Positions 1 through 11,241 of a DNA stretch of 64,000 nt are shown in pieces (the stretch's first letter is position 1; the number at the start of each line of letters is the position of its first letter). The stretch spans positions 1-64,000 of the forward strand of contig CALZMQ010000043.1 of assembly GCA_945788625.1 (NCBI GenBank), given 5' to 3'. The notes below the pieces were generated by a model. That model made no database searches, was not told where the DNA came from, and saw only the letters and a list, made by a program, of their open reading frames with translations. Source of the DNA: an uncultured Woeseiaceae bacterium (GTDB lineage Bacteria > Pseudomonadota > Gammaproteobacteria > Steroidobacterales > Woeseiaceae). The translations under genes were made by a program, and so were the position numbers.

Positions 1-195
1 TTGCTTAATCGCATTGGTGGTGTAGGCCAATATCCCGTAAAAGTCGGCTAGTGTAATGTAATTCCGGCAATAAAACGATTGTCGCTTAAAAAAGACAATT
101 CGGCCCAAAACCCAATGAAATCGGGGTGTGAAGCCACGAACCCCGGGCTCGAAAGCCTGCCAGAAAATAACCCTTCCCTGTCGCCTCAAGCAATG

Positions 196-201
196 TATAA
201 T
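196..201 (+). promoter_or_regulatory. Likely -10 box upstream of dksA-gluQ
   Basis: A perfect TATAAT lies 33 bp before the proposed dksA start. No good -35 hexamer sits 16-18 bp upstream, so this may be an activator-dependent or extended promoter. A GGAG ribosome site follows at about 223-227. Confidence 0.5.
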
Positions 202-234
202 CCCGGCCTTTTCTTTCCCCGGCAGGAGTACAAA

Positions 235-1068
235 ATGCCCGCAAAGAAAGCTGCGACCACCAAGCGGAAGAAGGCACCGGCCGCTCGCAAGAAGACCGTC
301 GCAAAGAAGGCCAGAGTGATCAAGAAAGTCACCCGGAAAAAGGCGGCCAGCAAGAAAAAGGCTCCTGCACGAAAGAAAGCGGCCAGCAAGAAGAAGCCGG
401 CTGCGAAAAAGAAGGCCGTGAGCAAGAAAAAGCCGGCCCGGAAAGTCAGCAAGAAGAAGGCTGCCACCAAGAAGAAGGCGGCACCTAGGAAGAAAGCCGC
501 CAGCAAGAAGAAGCCGGCTGCGAAAAAGAAGGGCGCCAGCAAAAAGAGGCCGGCCACGAAGAAGAAGGCCGTCAGCAGAAAGAAACCGGCTCCAAAGAAG
601 AAGGCTGTCAGCAGGAAGAAACCCGCGCCGAAGAAGCGGGCCGCTGCCCGCAAGCCGAGAGGCGATGTGTTCACGGGCCCGATTCACGGCATTGCACCGT
701 ACAAGCCCAGGCGTGGGGAAGAGTACATGAGCGACGCCCAGATCGAGCATTTTCGCGAGATTCTGACGGCCTGGAAGCGCGAATTGATGTACGAAGTGGA
801 CCGCACCGTGCACCACATGCAGGACGAGGCGGCAAATTTCCCCGACCCCAATGACCGGGCCACCCAGGAGTCCGAATTCGGCCTTGAACTCAGGACCGCG
901 CTGGCGCGCCTGGACGACGGCTCCTACGGTTTCTGTGACGAAACGGGCGAGGAAATCGGCCTGAAACGCCTTGAAGCCCGGCCCGTGGCCACGCTGTGCC
1001 TGGAGGCGCAGGAGCGCCGCGAACTCGCTGAACGGCAGTTCCGCGACCGGGACGATCGGTACCGATAA
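235..1068 (+). CDS. dksA: DksA/TraR-family RNA polymerase-binding factor with Lys/Ala-rich N-terminal extension
   Basis: The product is 277 aa. Residues 1 to about 145 are almost entirely Lys, Ala, Pro, Arg and Ser in KKAASKKK/KKKPAAKKK-type repeats, resembling bacterial histone H1-like or AlgP tails. The last ~115 residues are a DksA domain: a coiled-coil region (EHFREILTAWKREL) and a C-terminal zinc-finger-like knuckle. That knuckle keeps only two of the four canonical cysteines (CDET...CLEA instead of CxxC...CxxC), as in zinc-independent DksA paralogues. DksA binds the RNA polymerase secondary channel and, with ppGpp, tunes stable-RNA and amino-acid promoters. I start at ATG 235 because a GGAG site precedes it and the longer frame upstream has no coding character. 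gluQ follows 15 bp later, the standard gammaproteobacterial dksA-gluQ order. The DNA-binding role of the tail is inferred from composition. Confidence 0.9.
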   Translation: MPAKKAATTKRKKAPAARKKTVAKKARVIKKVTRKKAASKKKAPARKKAASKKKPAAKKKAVSKKKPARKVSKKKAATKKKAAPRKKAASKKKPAAKKKGASKKRPATKKKAVSRKKPAPKKKAVSRKKPAPKKRAAARKPRGDVFTGPIHGIAPYKPRRGEEYMSDAQIEHFREILTAWKRELMYEVDRTVHHMQDEAANFPDPNDRATQESEFGLELRTALARLDDGSYGFCDETGEEIGLKRLEARPVATLCLEAQERRELAERQFRDRDDRYR

Positions 1069-1083
1069 GCCAGGCCCGGTACC

Positions 1084-2016
1084 TTGACGCGCGAGCCAGC
1101 CCCCTACATCGGCCGGTTCGCGCCGTCTCCCACCGGTCCGCTCCACTTCGGCTCGCTCGTCGCTGCCGTCGCCAGCTATTTGCAGGCCAGGTCCCGGCAG
1201 GGCCAGTGGTTGCTGCGCATCGACGATATTGATCCTCCGCGAGAGCAATCCGGCGCCAGCGACAGCATCCTCAAATCGCTCGACGTTTATGGCTTCGAGT
1301 GGGATGGCGACGTCATTTTCCAGAGCAACAGTCTGGATGAGCACCTGGCAGCGCTCAAGTCCCTGATCGACAGGGGCCTTGCATACCCCTGCGCCTGCTC
1401 GCGCCGCGACCTTGCGGACGCGCCTCGCGGCCCCCTGGGCCCCATTTACCCGGGTATCTGCCGTTCCGGTTGCGACGCGCCGGAAGCCGCAATCCGACTG
1501 CGCACAGACGACCGCGCCGTCACGTTCGACGACGCCCTGCAAGGGCTTCAAACCCAACACCTCGAACGCGAGTCCGGCGATTTCGTCATTCGCCGCCGCG
1601 ACGGCCTTATCGCCTACCACCTGGCCGTTGTCGTCGACGACGCACTGGAAGGGATCACCGAGGTGGTACGTGGCATGGATCTCATGGACTCCACACCGCG
1701 CCAAATCTGGCTTCAACAGCAACTCGGTTACGCGACGCCCGGTTACGCGCACATTCCTGTGATCACCCATCCGAACGGCGATAAACTCAGTAAATTGACC
1801 GGTGCGGCCGGTATTCCCGGCGACCAGGCACCACGTGTCCTCAACGCAGCGCTACTCGCGCTCCGACAGGAACCACCCGCGGATCTCGGGCGCTGCGCGC
1901 TCGGCGAAGTCTGGCATTGGGCCATCGAAAACTGGCGCCTGGACGCGATGCAAGGCGAAACGGCGGCAAGTGTAAATTCCGGGGCAATGGCGGCGGTCGA
2001 AATCGGGCTTTGGTGA
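1084..2016 (+). CDS. gluQ: Glutamyl-Q tRNA(Asp) synthetase
   Basis: This 310-aa protein is a truncated glutamyl-tRNA synthetase that attaches glutamate to queuosine at position 34 of tRNA(Asp), without an anticodon-binding domain. The N-terminus has the class I signature region RFAPSPTGPLHFGSL (HIGH-like), the acceptor-binding cysteine cluster CACSRRD...YPGICRSGC, and the second ATP motif GDKLSKLTGA (KMSKS-like). Length matches the family (~300 aa). It begins with TTG; no ATG lies near and the conserved sequence starts within eight residues. It is probably cotranscribed with dksA. Confidence 0.95.
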   Translation: MTREPAPYIGRFAPSPTGPLHFGSLVAAVASYLQARSRQGQWLLRIDDIDPPREQSGASDSILKSLDVYGFEWDGDVIFQSNSLDEHLAALKSLIDRGLAYPCACSRRDLADAPRGPLGPIYPGICRSGCDAPEAAIRLRTDDRAVTFDDALQGLQTQHLERESGDFVIRRRDGLIAYHLAVVVDDALEGITEVVRGMDLMDSTPRQIWLQQQLGYATPGYAHIPVITHPNGDKLSKLTGAAGIPGDQAPRVLNAALLALRQEPPADLGRCALGEVWHWAIENWRLDAMQGETAASVNSGAMAAVEIGLW

Positions 2017-2026
2017 CCCACACGTC

Positions 2027-2056
2027 TTGACATCAACCCCTCATATGCCCTAGCTT
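2027..2056 (+). promoter_or_regulatory. Promoter of candidate small RNA
   Basis: A perfect -35 hexamer TTGACA (2027-2032) is followed after 18 bp by TAGCTT (2051-2056). It lies just after the gluQ stop and about 8 bp before a stable hairpin, which suggests an independent short transcript rather than gluQ read-through. Confidence 0.5.
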
Positions 2057-2062
2057 CAACCC

Positions 2063-2160
2063 TGCAACAGGGATACGCTCCCCCGCCCCCTGTTGCAAAA
2101 GCCTGAAGGTGTAATCACTCCACGGCGGGCCCCCTGCGCAAGCAGGGGGCCATTTTTTTT
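2063..2160 (+). ncRNA. Candidate ~98-nt small RNA (two hairpins, intrinsic terminator)
   Basis: The segment between gluQ and the YheT gene has the architecture of an autonomous sRNA. A promoter lies upstream. Hairpin 1 has a perfect 9-bp stem (GCAACAGGG at 2064-2072 with CCCTGTTGC at 2088-2096) and a 15-nt loop containing CTCCCCC. A ~31-nt linker follows, then a perfect 10-bp terminator hairpin ending in eight T. C-rich loops of this kind pair with Shine-Dalgarno sequences in several known sRNAs; that role here is inference. No known family was recognised. The 5' end is estimated from the -10 box. Confidence 0.5.
2128..2160 (+). terminator. Strong intrinsic terminator
   Basis: GGCCCCCTGC (2128-2137), a GCAA tetraloop, then GCAGGGGGCC (2142-2151) form a perfect 10-bp stem followed by A and T8. 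It ends the candidate sRNA and any gluQ read-through. Confidence 0.9.
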
Positions 2161-2215
2161 GCCAACCGTATTGACCCTCTCAAAGCCGAACAGTAAACGT
2201 GTCAGAATCGCGGCA

Positions 2216-3244
2216 ATGACCTCAGAGACAGCGGAAAACCACATCATTCGAAGCGAATTCGAGCCGGCGCGCTGGCTTCGAAATCGCCACGCCCAGACGA
2301 TGTACCCTAGCCTCCCATGGGCATGGCGATCACGCCCCACGTTGCGGCGCGAACAATTGGAACTGCCCGACGGCGACGTCACCGCCGTGGATTGGCTGGT
2401 TGACGCCGATTCAGTGCCCGACTCGGCACCACTGCTCGTCATATTGCACGGCCTCGAGGGCTCGGCGGAGTCTTCCTATGCCCGCATGCTCATGGAAGCC
2501 GCGCGGGATCGGGGGTGGCGTTGCTGTGTCCTGCATTTCCGCGATTGCGGCGACTATCGCAACCGCTTGCCACGTCGCTACCATGCCGGGGAAACCAACG
2601 ACCTGCGTTATTTCCTCGACAATCTGCAGGCAGAACGCGCCGTGTCGCAGAATGAGGGCCCGTTGCTGGCGGTCGGCTATTCGCTGGGCGGCAACGTCCT
2701 GTTGAAGTACCTGGGAGAGTCCGGCGACGAGACGCCGTTGAGCGCGGCAACCGCCGTCTGTGTACCGCTCGACTTGCACGAGTGTGCTATTGCTTTAAAT
2801 ACTGGATTTTCAAAGCTTTACCAGCGCTACTTACTAAAACGCATGAAGAAATCGGTGGCGCGAAAATTCGACCGCCACACCGCCGCCTTCGACTGGAACC
2901 TGGCGATGGCGTCCCGGACTTTCGGCGAATTCGACGACCACGTGACCGCGCCGCTGCACGGATTCGACGGCATGCAGGACTATTACGATCGCTGCAGCTC
3001 CCTGCGCTTCCTGAACGGTATTCAGAAGCCGACACTCGTCATCAACGCACTTGACGATCCGTTCATGACGGAACGCGTCATTCCCGACGAGGACATGCTC
3101 TCGGAGTACGTAACGATCGAGGTCGCCGAGGCCGGCGGCCACGTCGGGTTTATCAACGGCGGCCCGCCATGGCGGCCGACGTACTACCTGCCGGGACGCA
3201 TACTCGAGTTTCTCGAACCCCACGCCGCGAAGCCGGGTCTGTAG
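2216..3244 (+). CDS. yheT: YheT-like alpha/beta-fold hydrolase
   Basis: This 342-aa protein belongs to the YheT/EMBDD (AB-hydrolase 4) family of predicted carboxylesterases. The N-terminal family signature W(L)RNRHAQTMYP is present, then the oxyanion segment LHGLEGSAESSYAR, the nucleophile elbow GYSLGGN, the acid in NALDDPFM and the catalytic His in GGHVGFI. The physiological substrate of the family is not established. I use ATG 2216, just before the conserved region; the upstream extension overlaps the sRNA terminator. A possible promoter (TTGACC at 2171, TAAACG near 2194) would place the mRNA 5' end very close to this ATG. Confidence 0.88.
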   Translation: MTSETAENHIIRSEFEPARWLRNRHAQTMYPSLPWAWRSRPTLRREQLELPDGDVTAVDWLVDADSVPDSAPLLVILHGLEGSAESSYARMLMEAARDRGWRCCVLHFRDCGDYRNRLPRRYHAGETNDLRYFLDNLQAERAVSQNEGPLLAVGYSLGGNVLLKYLGESGDETPLSAATAVCVPLDLHECAIALNTGFSKLYQRYLLKRMKKSVARKFDRHTAAFDWNLAMASRTFGEFDDHVTAPLHGFDGMQDYYDRCSSLRFLNGIQKPTLVINALDDPFMTERVIPDEDMLSEYVTIEVAEAGGHVGFINGGPPWRPTYYLPGRILEFLEPHAAKPGL

Positions 3245-3263
3245 GCACAGTAGCGAAGCGGGC

Positions 3264-3286
3264 GTAGGAGCGCCATCCTGGCGCGA
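3264..3286. repeat. REP-like hairpin (GTAGGAGCGC type)
   Basis: A short palindromic unit starting GTAGGAGCGC lies between the convergent yheT and pnp genes. Its core GCGCCA-TCC-TGGCGC is a perfect 6-bp hairpin. A related GTAGGAGCGC unit occurs at 35241-35300. Intergenic position and shared head sequence suggest a dispersed REP family. It may also act as the bidirectional transcript end here. Confidence 0.5.
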
Positions 3287-3339
3287 TCAATCGCGGCTGG
3301 AATACCCCAAGGGCACGTAGGCCGCTCTCACGAACCGGT

Positions 3340-5371
3340 CTAGGCGGCGTCGACTTCCTTCATGGAAAGGCGGACGCGGCCCTGGCGGTCGACCTCGAGC
3401 ACTTTGACCTGTACGACGTCGCCCTCGGCCAGCTTGTCGCTGACTTTCTCCACGCGCTCGTTCGAAATCTGCGAGATGTGCACGAGGCCATCCTTGCCCG
3501 GCAGAATCGTCACGAATGCGCCAAAGTCCATGAGGCGGGCGACCTTGCCCTCGTAAACGCGACCAACCTCGACATCGGCCGTGATCAGCTCGATTCGACG
3601 ATGCGCCTCTTTACCCGATGCGCCGTCGACGGATGCGATTCGAATCGTACCGTCATTGTCGATATCTACGGATGCGCCCGTCTCTTCGGTGATGGCGCGG
3701 ATAACTGCACCGCCCTTGCCGATGACGTCACGGATTTTGTCGGGATCGATCTTCATGGTCATGATCGTCGGCGCCCATTCGGACATTTCCGCACGTGGCT
3801 CGCTGATGATCTTGTTCATCTCACCAAGGATGTGCAAACGACCGTCACGGGCCTGATCAAGCGCTATGCTCATGATCTCCTTCGTGATTCCCTGGATCTT
3901 GATATCCATCTGCAGCGCGGTGATACCGTCTTCCGTACCGGCAACCTTGAAGTCCATGTCGCCGAGGTGATCTTCGTCGCCCAGGATGTCTGTAAGAACG
4001 GCGAACTCGTCGCCTTCCTTGACGAGCCCCATGGCGACGCCGGCAACCGGCGCCTTCAATGGCACGCCAGCATCCATCAGCGCCAGGCTGGTGCCGCAAA
4101 ATGTATCCGAATTCGTCCATGTTCGGCATAACGGCCTCAATACCGCGGCGCGCCAGCTTTCCGTGGCCTATTTCACGCCGTTTCGGTGAACCGACGAATC
4201 CGGTCTCGCCAACGCAGAACGGCGGGAAGTTGTAGTGCAGCATGAACGGCTCTTTGCGCTCGCCCTCGATCGCGTCGATGATCTGCGCGTCGCGGCCTGT
4301 TCCCAGCGTCGCAACGACAATCGCCTGAGTCTCACCACGTGTGAATACGGCTGAACCGTGTGCACGCGGCAGGACACCGACTTCAACGTCGATAGGACGT
4401 ACGGTGCTTTTGTCGCGGCCATCGATACGAGGCTCACCCTTGATGACACGCTGCCGCACGATGCTCTTCTCGAGCTTGTAGAGCTCGCCCTTGACCTCTT
4501 CAGCAGACCACTTGGCATCTTCGTCGCCTGCCAGCTCTTCAACCGCTGCAGCTTTGGCGTCGCCAACTGCCGCCTGACGATCTTGCTTGTCGGTAATCTG
4601 GTAGGCGTCGGAAAGACCGGCCGTCGCGGCTGCCGCTACGGCGGCTCCGAGATCGTCGTCAGCTTCCGGTGCGGCCCAGTCCCAGGCCGGCTTGCCGACT
4701 TCGGCGGCCAACTCGTTAATGGTGTCAACTACGATCTGCATCTGCTCGTGGCCGTACATGACAGCGCCAAGCATGACTTCCTCAGAGAGGCCAGAGGCCT
4801 CTGATTCAACCATCAGGACCGCATCCTTGGTGCCGGCGACGACCAGTTCCAGGTCACCTTCGGCAACGGCGGCGCGACCGGGGTTCAGGACATACTCACC
4901 GTCTTTGTAGCCAACCTTGGCAGCGCCAATCGGGCCGGCAAACGGCATTCCCGAAATGGCCAGTGCCGCCGAGGCACCGATAAGAGCCGGAATATCCGGA
5001 TCTACGTCCGGATTCAATGACATCACCGTGGCGATGATCTGCACTTCGTTCTTGAAGCCTTTGGGGAACAGCGGACGAACCGGTCGGTCGATCAGGCGGC
5101 AAGTAAGAACCTCTTTCTCGCCCGGACGACCTTCACGCTTGAAGAACCCACCCGGGATCTTGCCCGCGGCGTAAGTTTTTTCCTGGTAGTTCACGGTCAA
5201 CGGGAAGAAGTCTCTGCCCGGATCTGCCACTTTCCTGCCAACCGCGGTTACCAGAACCTGGGTCTCGGCCATATCGACGATGACTGCACCGTCGGCCTGG
5301 CGGGCAATAGCGCCCGTATCAATAGTTACCTTGTGTTCCCCATACTGGAACGTCTTTGTTGTCGATTTCAC
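3340..5371 (-). pseudogene. pnp: Polynucleotide phosphorylase with frameshifting internal deletion
   Basis: PNPase degrades RNA phosphorolytically from the 3' end. From a GTG start at 5371 (MKSTTKTFQYGEHKV) the product is normal through the first RNase PH-like core and linker up to GHGKLARRGIEAVMPNMDEFGY (about 423 codons). The next conserved block in DNA, CGTSLALMDAG, lies in another frame starting at 4098, and continues through core 2, the KH domain (IGKGGAVIRAITEETG) and S1 domain to a stop at 3340. Only four bases (4099-4102) separate the Tyr and Cys codons where the family has ~20 residues. About 56 nt net are therefore missing, including the RVVSEIT...NGSSSMASV active-site segment that binds phosphate in the second core. 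As read, translation runs out of frame and stops at 3857. It may be a real mutation or a sequencing/assembly error. It is the last gene of the rimP-pnp operon. Confidence 0.9.
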
Positions 5372-5474
5372 GATGTGTACTCAGATAGAAAAAATGTAGG
5401 CAACAGCAACCGACCGCGTACCCCGGAAGGGGACGACACATCGGTTACTTACATTGCCGAAATCGCTCGCTGAA

Positions 5475-5744
5475 TTAGCGGCGCAGACCGAGCCGGGAAA
5501 TCAGCTCGCGATAGCGGTCCTGGTCCCTGGACTTGAGGTAGTCAAGCAATTTGCGACGCTTGTTGACCATTCTCAGGAGACCCTGACGGCTGTGGTGATC
5601 TTTTTTGTGCTCACCGAAGTGCTCGGTCAGCTCGGAAATTCTCTTGGACAGCAGTGCTACCTGAACCTCGGGGGAACCGGTGTCGCCCTCGCCTCGTGCG
5701 TAATCGGCAACAATGCCCTGCTTTGCTTCACTTGAAAGTGACAT
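5475..5744 (-). CDS. rpsO: 30S ribosomal protein S15
   Basis: The 89-aa product has the full S15 sequence, including the 16S-binding stretch GDTGSPEVQVALLSKRI, EHKKDHHSRQGLL and the C-terminal YRELISRLGLRR. S15 is a primary binder of the central domain of 16S rRNA and organises the 30S platform. It sits between truB and pnp, as in other gammaproteobacteria. The 103-bp gap to pnp contains a small GC hairpin (about 5419-5435) in the position of the RNase III-processed pnp leader; I cannot show that function. Confidence 0.98.
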   Translation of the reverse strand: MSLSSEAKQGIVADYARGEGDTGSPEVQVALLSKRISELTEHFGEHKKDHHSRQGLLRMVNKRRKLLDYLKSRDQDRYRELISRLGLRR

Positions 5745-5831
5745 CTTTCAACTACTCCAATTAACTCTATTCTTGGCCCTTTTTAGAGCGCGGTATTCTA
5801 GCGCCTGTTTGGACCCATTGACACCCCAAAT

Positions 5832-6782
5832 TCATATTTTCACGGGGTTTTTTGTACCTGTCTGAAACACCCTGCGCGGTGCCAGCCGACCGTTGCCGGC
5901 AAGCTCGCCCACGCCCAAAAATCGTTGGCCCGCATCGTAGACCCGGGCGAGGCCTGTCGTACCGTCCGCCGCCACCGCCACTGCCTGGCCGCCGCAAAAA
6001 CGGGCCCCGTCCCCGGCATCGAGGCTCAGGGGGGGCAGACCCTGTAAAGCCACGTCCGGAGCCAGCAGGCAAGCCCTGAGGGCCGCCGGGCCTTCCTTTG
6101 CCAGCGCCTCCATGGCCGCGAGGTCGAGCATGTCCGCTGACCTGAAATCGCCCACCGACTCTCTGTGCAAGTGAGCCGTGTGCGCCACCGTGCCGGCTCG
6201 TGCGGCGATATCCTCGACCAGCGTCCTTACGTAGGTACCCTTGGAACAGGACACCCTGAACACCAGTCTCGAACCCGCATACTCCAGCAGCCGGATCTCA
6301 TCGACCCTTATGGGCCGTGCTTCCCGATCGACCGTCTCGCCTTTGCGGGCCAGTTCATACAGCCGTTTGCCGTCCTTCTTCAATGCCGAGTACATCGGCG
6401 GTACCTGCATCGACTCGCCCACGAAGCCCTGCAGGATGTCATTCCAGTCTTCGGCCGACATGCCGGGAATCTCCGCGGTAGCGGTTTCCTGCCCATCGGC
6501 ATCGCCCGTGTCGGTCGCCACGCCGAGCCGCGCCGTAACCCGGTACGTCTTGTCCGCATTCAGCAGGTAGGCGCACACCTTGGTTGCCTCGCCGAAGCAC
6601 AGCGGCAGCATGCCAGTGGCCGCCGGGTCCAGACTTCCCGTATGGCCCGCTTTTTTGGCATTCAGCAGCCGTTTGACAATCTGCAAGGCCCGATTGGAAG
6701 TGATGCCGGCAGGCTTGTTGAGTAACAAAAGCCCGTCCACCGCTTCCTTTCGGCGTCTGTCTAGCTGCGCCACCAGAGTCAC
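5832..6782 (-). CDS. truB: tRNA pseudouridine(55) synthase
   Basis: TruB makes the universal T-loop pseudouridine 55 in tRNA and acts as a tRNA chaperone. The 316-aa protein has the N-terminal KPAGITSN, the catalytic motif GHTGSLDPAATGMLPLCFGEATK with the active-site Asp, YSALKKDGKRLYELARKG, and the RVSCSKGTYVRTLVEDI segment, followed by a C-terminal PUA-like domain. Its ATG overlaps the rbfA stop by 4 bp, which implies coupled translation. Confidence 0.97.
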   Translation of the reverse strand: MTLVAQLDRRRKEAVDGLLLLNKPAGITSNRALQIVKRLLNAKKAGHTGSLDPAATGMLPLCFGEATKVCAYLLNADKTYRVTARLGVATDTGDADGQETATAEIPGMSAEDWNDILQGFVGESMQVPPMYSALKKDGKRLYELARKGETVDREARPIRVDEIRLLEYAGSRLVFRVSCSKGTYVRTLVEDIAARAGTVAHTAHLHRESVGDFRSADMLDLAAMEALAKEGPAALRACLLAPDVALQGLPPLSLDAGDGARFCGGQAVAVAADGTTGLARVYDAGQRFLGVGELAGNGRLAPRRVFQTGTKNPVKI

Positions 6783-7141
6783 CGCGATTCGTCTGAATTC
6801 AGTGCGTCGTCGATCAGGGAACTGATTCGCTGGCCCTCGGCAGCGCTGTCGTCATGTTCGAAGCGCAGTTCGGGCACATGCCGCACCTTGATCGCCTGCC
6901 CGAGTTTCGCGCGCAGGAAACCCGCCGCTTTTTCCAGGCCCTGCTGAACAGGGCCAGCATCGCCATCGGGGTCCAAAATGCTGTAATAGACCCTTGCGAC
7001 ACTGAGGTCACGCGACAACTCGACCGAGGACAACGACACGCCCTCGAGTCGCGGATCCTTGGTTTCGAACCGCAAAAGCTCGTTCAGGGTACGAAGCACC
7101 TGATTGCCGAGACGCTGATTTCTGGAAAACTCACGAGGCAT
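6779..7141 (-). CDS. rbfA: 30S ribosome-binding factor A
   Basis: The 120-aa single KH-type domain protein starts with the family opening PREFSRNQRLGNQVLRTLNELL and contains DPRLEGVSLSSVELSRDLSVARVYYSIL and the helix-kink region ending in HVPELRFEHDDS. RbfA binds the 16S 5' helix region during 30S maturation and cold adaptation. It lies 19 bp after infB and overlaps truB by 4 bp. Confidence 0.97.
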   Translation of the reverse strand: MPREFSRNQRLGNQVLRTLNELLRFETKDPRLEGVSLSSVELSRDLSVARVYYSILDPDGDAGPVQQGLEKAAGFLRAKLGQAIKVRHVPELRFEHDDSAAEGQRISSLIDDALNSDESR

Positions 7142-7160
7142 GTCGATTCACGGCGGGACA

Positions 7161-9686
<2,526 letters not shown>

Positions 9687-9708
9687 ACATAAACTCCCTG
9701 AAAGGCGG

Positions 9709-11211
9709 CTACGCCTGCTGCTCTTCCTCGAACCAATGTGCGCGCGCGTTCATGATCAGCGCTGCCGCATCTTCTTCTTCCATTTCATTGATTTCGAGGA
9801 GGTCATCGGTTGCCAGCTCCGCGAGGTCTTCACGCGTCACGATTCCCTTGCTCGCGAGCACGAAGGCAAGCCCCTTGTCCATCCCGTCGAGACTCAGCAG
9901 GTCCTCTGCCGGCTCTACTTCATCGATTTTCTCTTCCAGCACGATAGCCTGCGTCAGCAGTACGTCACGGGCACGGCTGCGTAGCTCGTCAACGATGTCC
10001 TCTTCAAACTCTTCGATCGCGATGAGCTCCGATGCAGGAACATAGGCGACCTCTTCAATAGTCGAAAAGCCCTCCTGGACAAGGATCAATGCGACTTCCT
10101 CGTCGACATCGAGCTGCTTGGAGAACAACGCAATCAACTCCCGTGTTTCCGATTCGCTCTTCTCTTCGGCATCCGCCGCGGTCATGACATTGAGTTCCCA
10201 GCCGGACAATTCGCTGGCCAACCGGATGTTCTGGCCGCCGCGACCGATGGCCTGCGACAACTTGTCCTCTTCGACGGCGATATCCATGCTGTGCTTGTCT
10301 TCGTCGACAACGATAGACACGACCTCCGCGGGCGACATGGCGTTGACCACGAACTGTGCCGCGTTGTCATCCCAGAGAATGATGTCGACACGTTCCCCGG
10401 CCAGCTCGTTCGATACGGCCTGGACGCGCGACCCGCGCATGCCGACGCAGGCACCGACGGCGTCGATTCGGCTGTCGTTACTCCGCACGGCGATCTTGGC
10501 GCGCAATCCGGGGTCGCGTGCGGCGCCGAGTATGTCGATCAGGCCCTGGCCGACCTCCGGCACCTCGATCTTGAACAGCTCGACGAGGAATTCAGGCGAG
10601 GTACGTGTCATGAAAAGCTGCGGGCCTCGCGGTTCGGAGCGAACTTCGGTGAGCAGCGCCTTGATACGATCCTGTGGCCGCACGGGCTCGCGCGGGACCA
10701 TCTGCTCACGCGCGACAAAGCCCTCCGCGTTGCCGCCGAGATCGATGTAGACGCCATTACGATCGACGCGTTTGACAAGACCCGACAGCATCTCTCCCTC
10801 ACGGTCCTTGTATTCCTCGACGACCTGCTCGCGCTCCGCTTCCCGCACTTTCTGCACGATGACCTGTTTCGCGGTCTGGGCGGCAATACGGCCGAACTCT
10901 ACCGACTCCATCGGCACCTCGACGTAGCCGCCGGGTTCCGCGTTTTCGTCTATATCGACCGCATCGAGCATGCGCAGCTCGCGATCCGGCACTTCCAGCT
11001 CGGTCGATTCGTCCTCGAACACCAGCCAGCGCCGAAACGTGTCGTAATCGCCCGTCTCGCGATCGATCGCGACTCTTACTTCGATATCCTCACCGTGTTT
11101 CCTGCGCGTTGCAGACGCCAGTGCGGCTTCGATTGCCTCGAATATGATGTCTTTCTCGACGCCTTTTTCGTTCGAAACGGCGTCAACAACCATCAAGATC
11201 TCTTTGCTCAT
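9709..11211 (-). CDS. nusA: Transcription termination/antitermination protein NusA
   Basis: The 500-aa protein pairs with RNA polymerase to control pausing, termination and antitermination. It has the N-terminal RNAP-binding domain (MSKEILMVVDAVSNEKGV), an S1 domain (LSGLVKRVDRNGVYIDLGGNAEGFV), two KH domains (including VGACVGMRGSRVQAVSNELAGERVDI and AIGRGGQNIRLASELSGWELNVM) and two acidic C-terminal repeats, as in E. coli. The order rimP-nusA-infB is conserved. NusA represses its own operon in E. coli, which fits the terminator-rich leader seen upstream of rimP. Confidence 0.98.
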   Translation of the reverse strand: MSKEILMVVDAVSNEKGVEKDIIFEAIEAALASATRRKHGEDIEVRVAIDRETGDYDTFRRWLVFEDESTELEVPDRELRMLDAVDIDENAEPGGYVEVPMESVEFGRIAAQTAKQVIVQKVREAEREQVVEEYKDREGEMLSGLVKRVDRNGVYIDLGGNAEGFVAREQMVPREPVRPQDRIKALLTEVRSEPRGPQLFMTRTSPEFLVELFKIEVPEVGQGLIDILGAARDPGLRAKIAVRSNDSRIDAVGACVGMRGSRVQAVSNELAGERVDIILWDDNAAQFVVNAMSPAEVVSIVVDEDKHSMDIAVEEDKLSQAIGRGGQNIRLASELSGWELNVMTAADAEEKSESETRELIALFSKQLDVDEEVALILVQEGFSTIEEVAYVPASELIAIEEFEEDIVDELRSRARDVLLTQAIVLEEKIDEVEPAEDLLSLDGMDKGLAFVLASKGIVTREDLAELATDDLLEINEMEEEDAAALIMNARAHWFEEEQQA

Positions 11212-11241
11212 TACGCTAAAACTCCAAAAATCCCGCGCGGT

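Noticed and set aside
186..674. Long open frame antisense to the Lys/Ala tail of dksA, rich in Phe, Ala and Leu
   Set aside because: It is the complement of AAG/GCC repeat codons and only mirrors the low-complexity coding strand.
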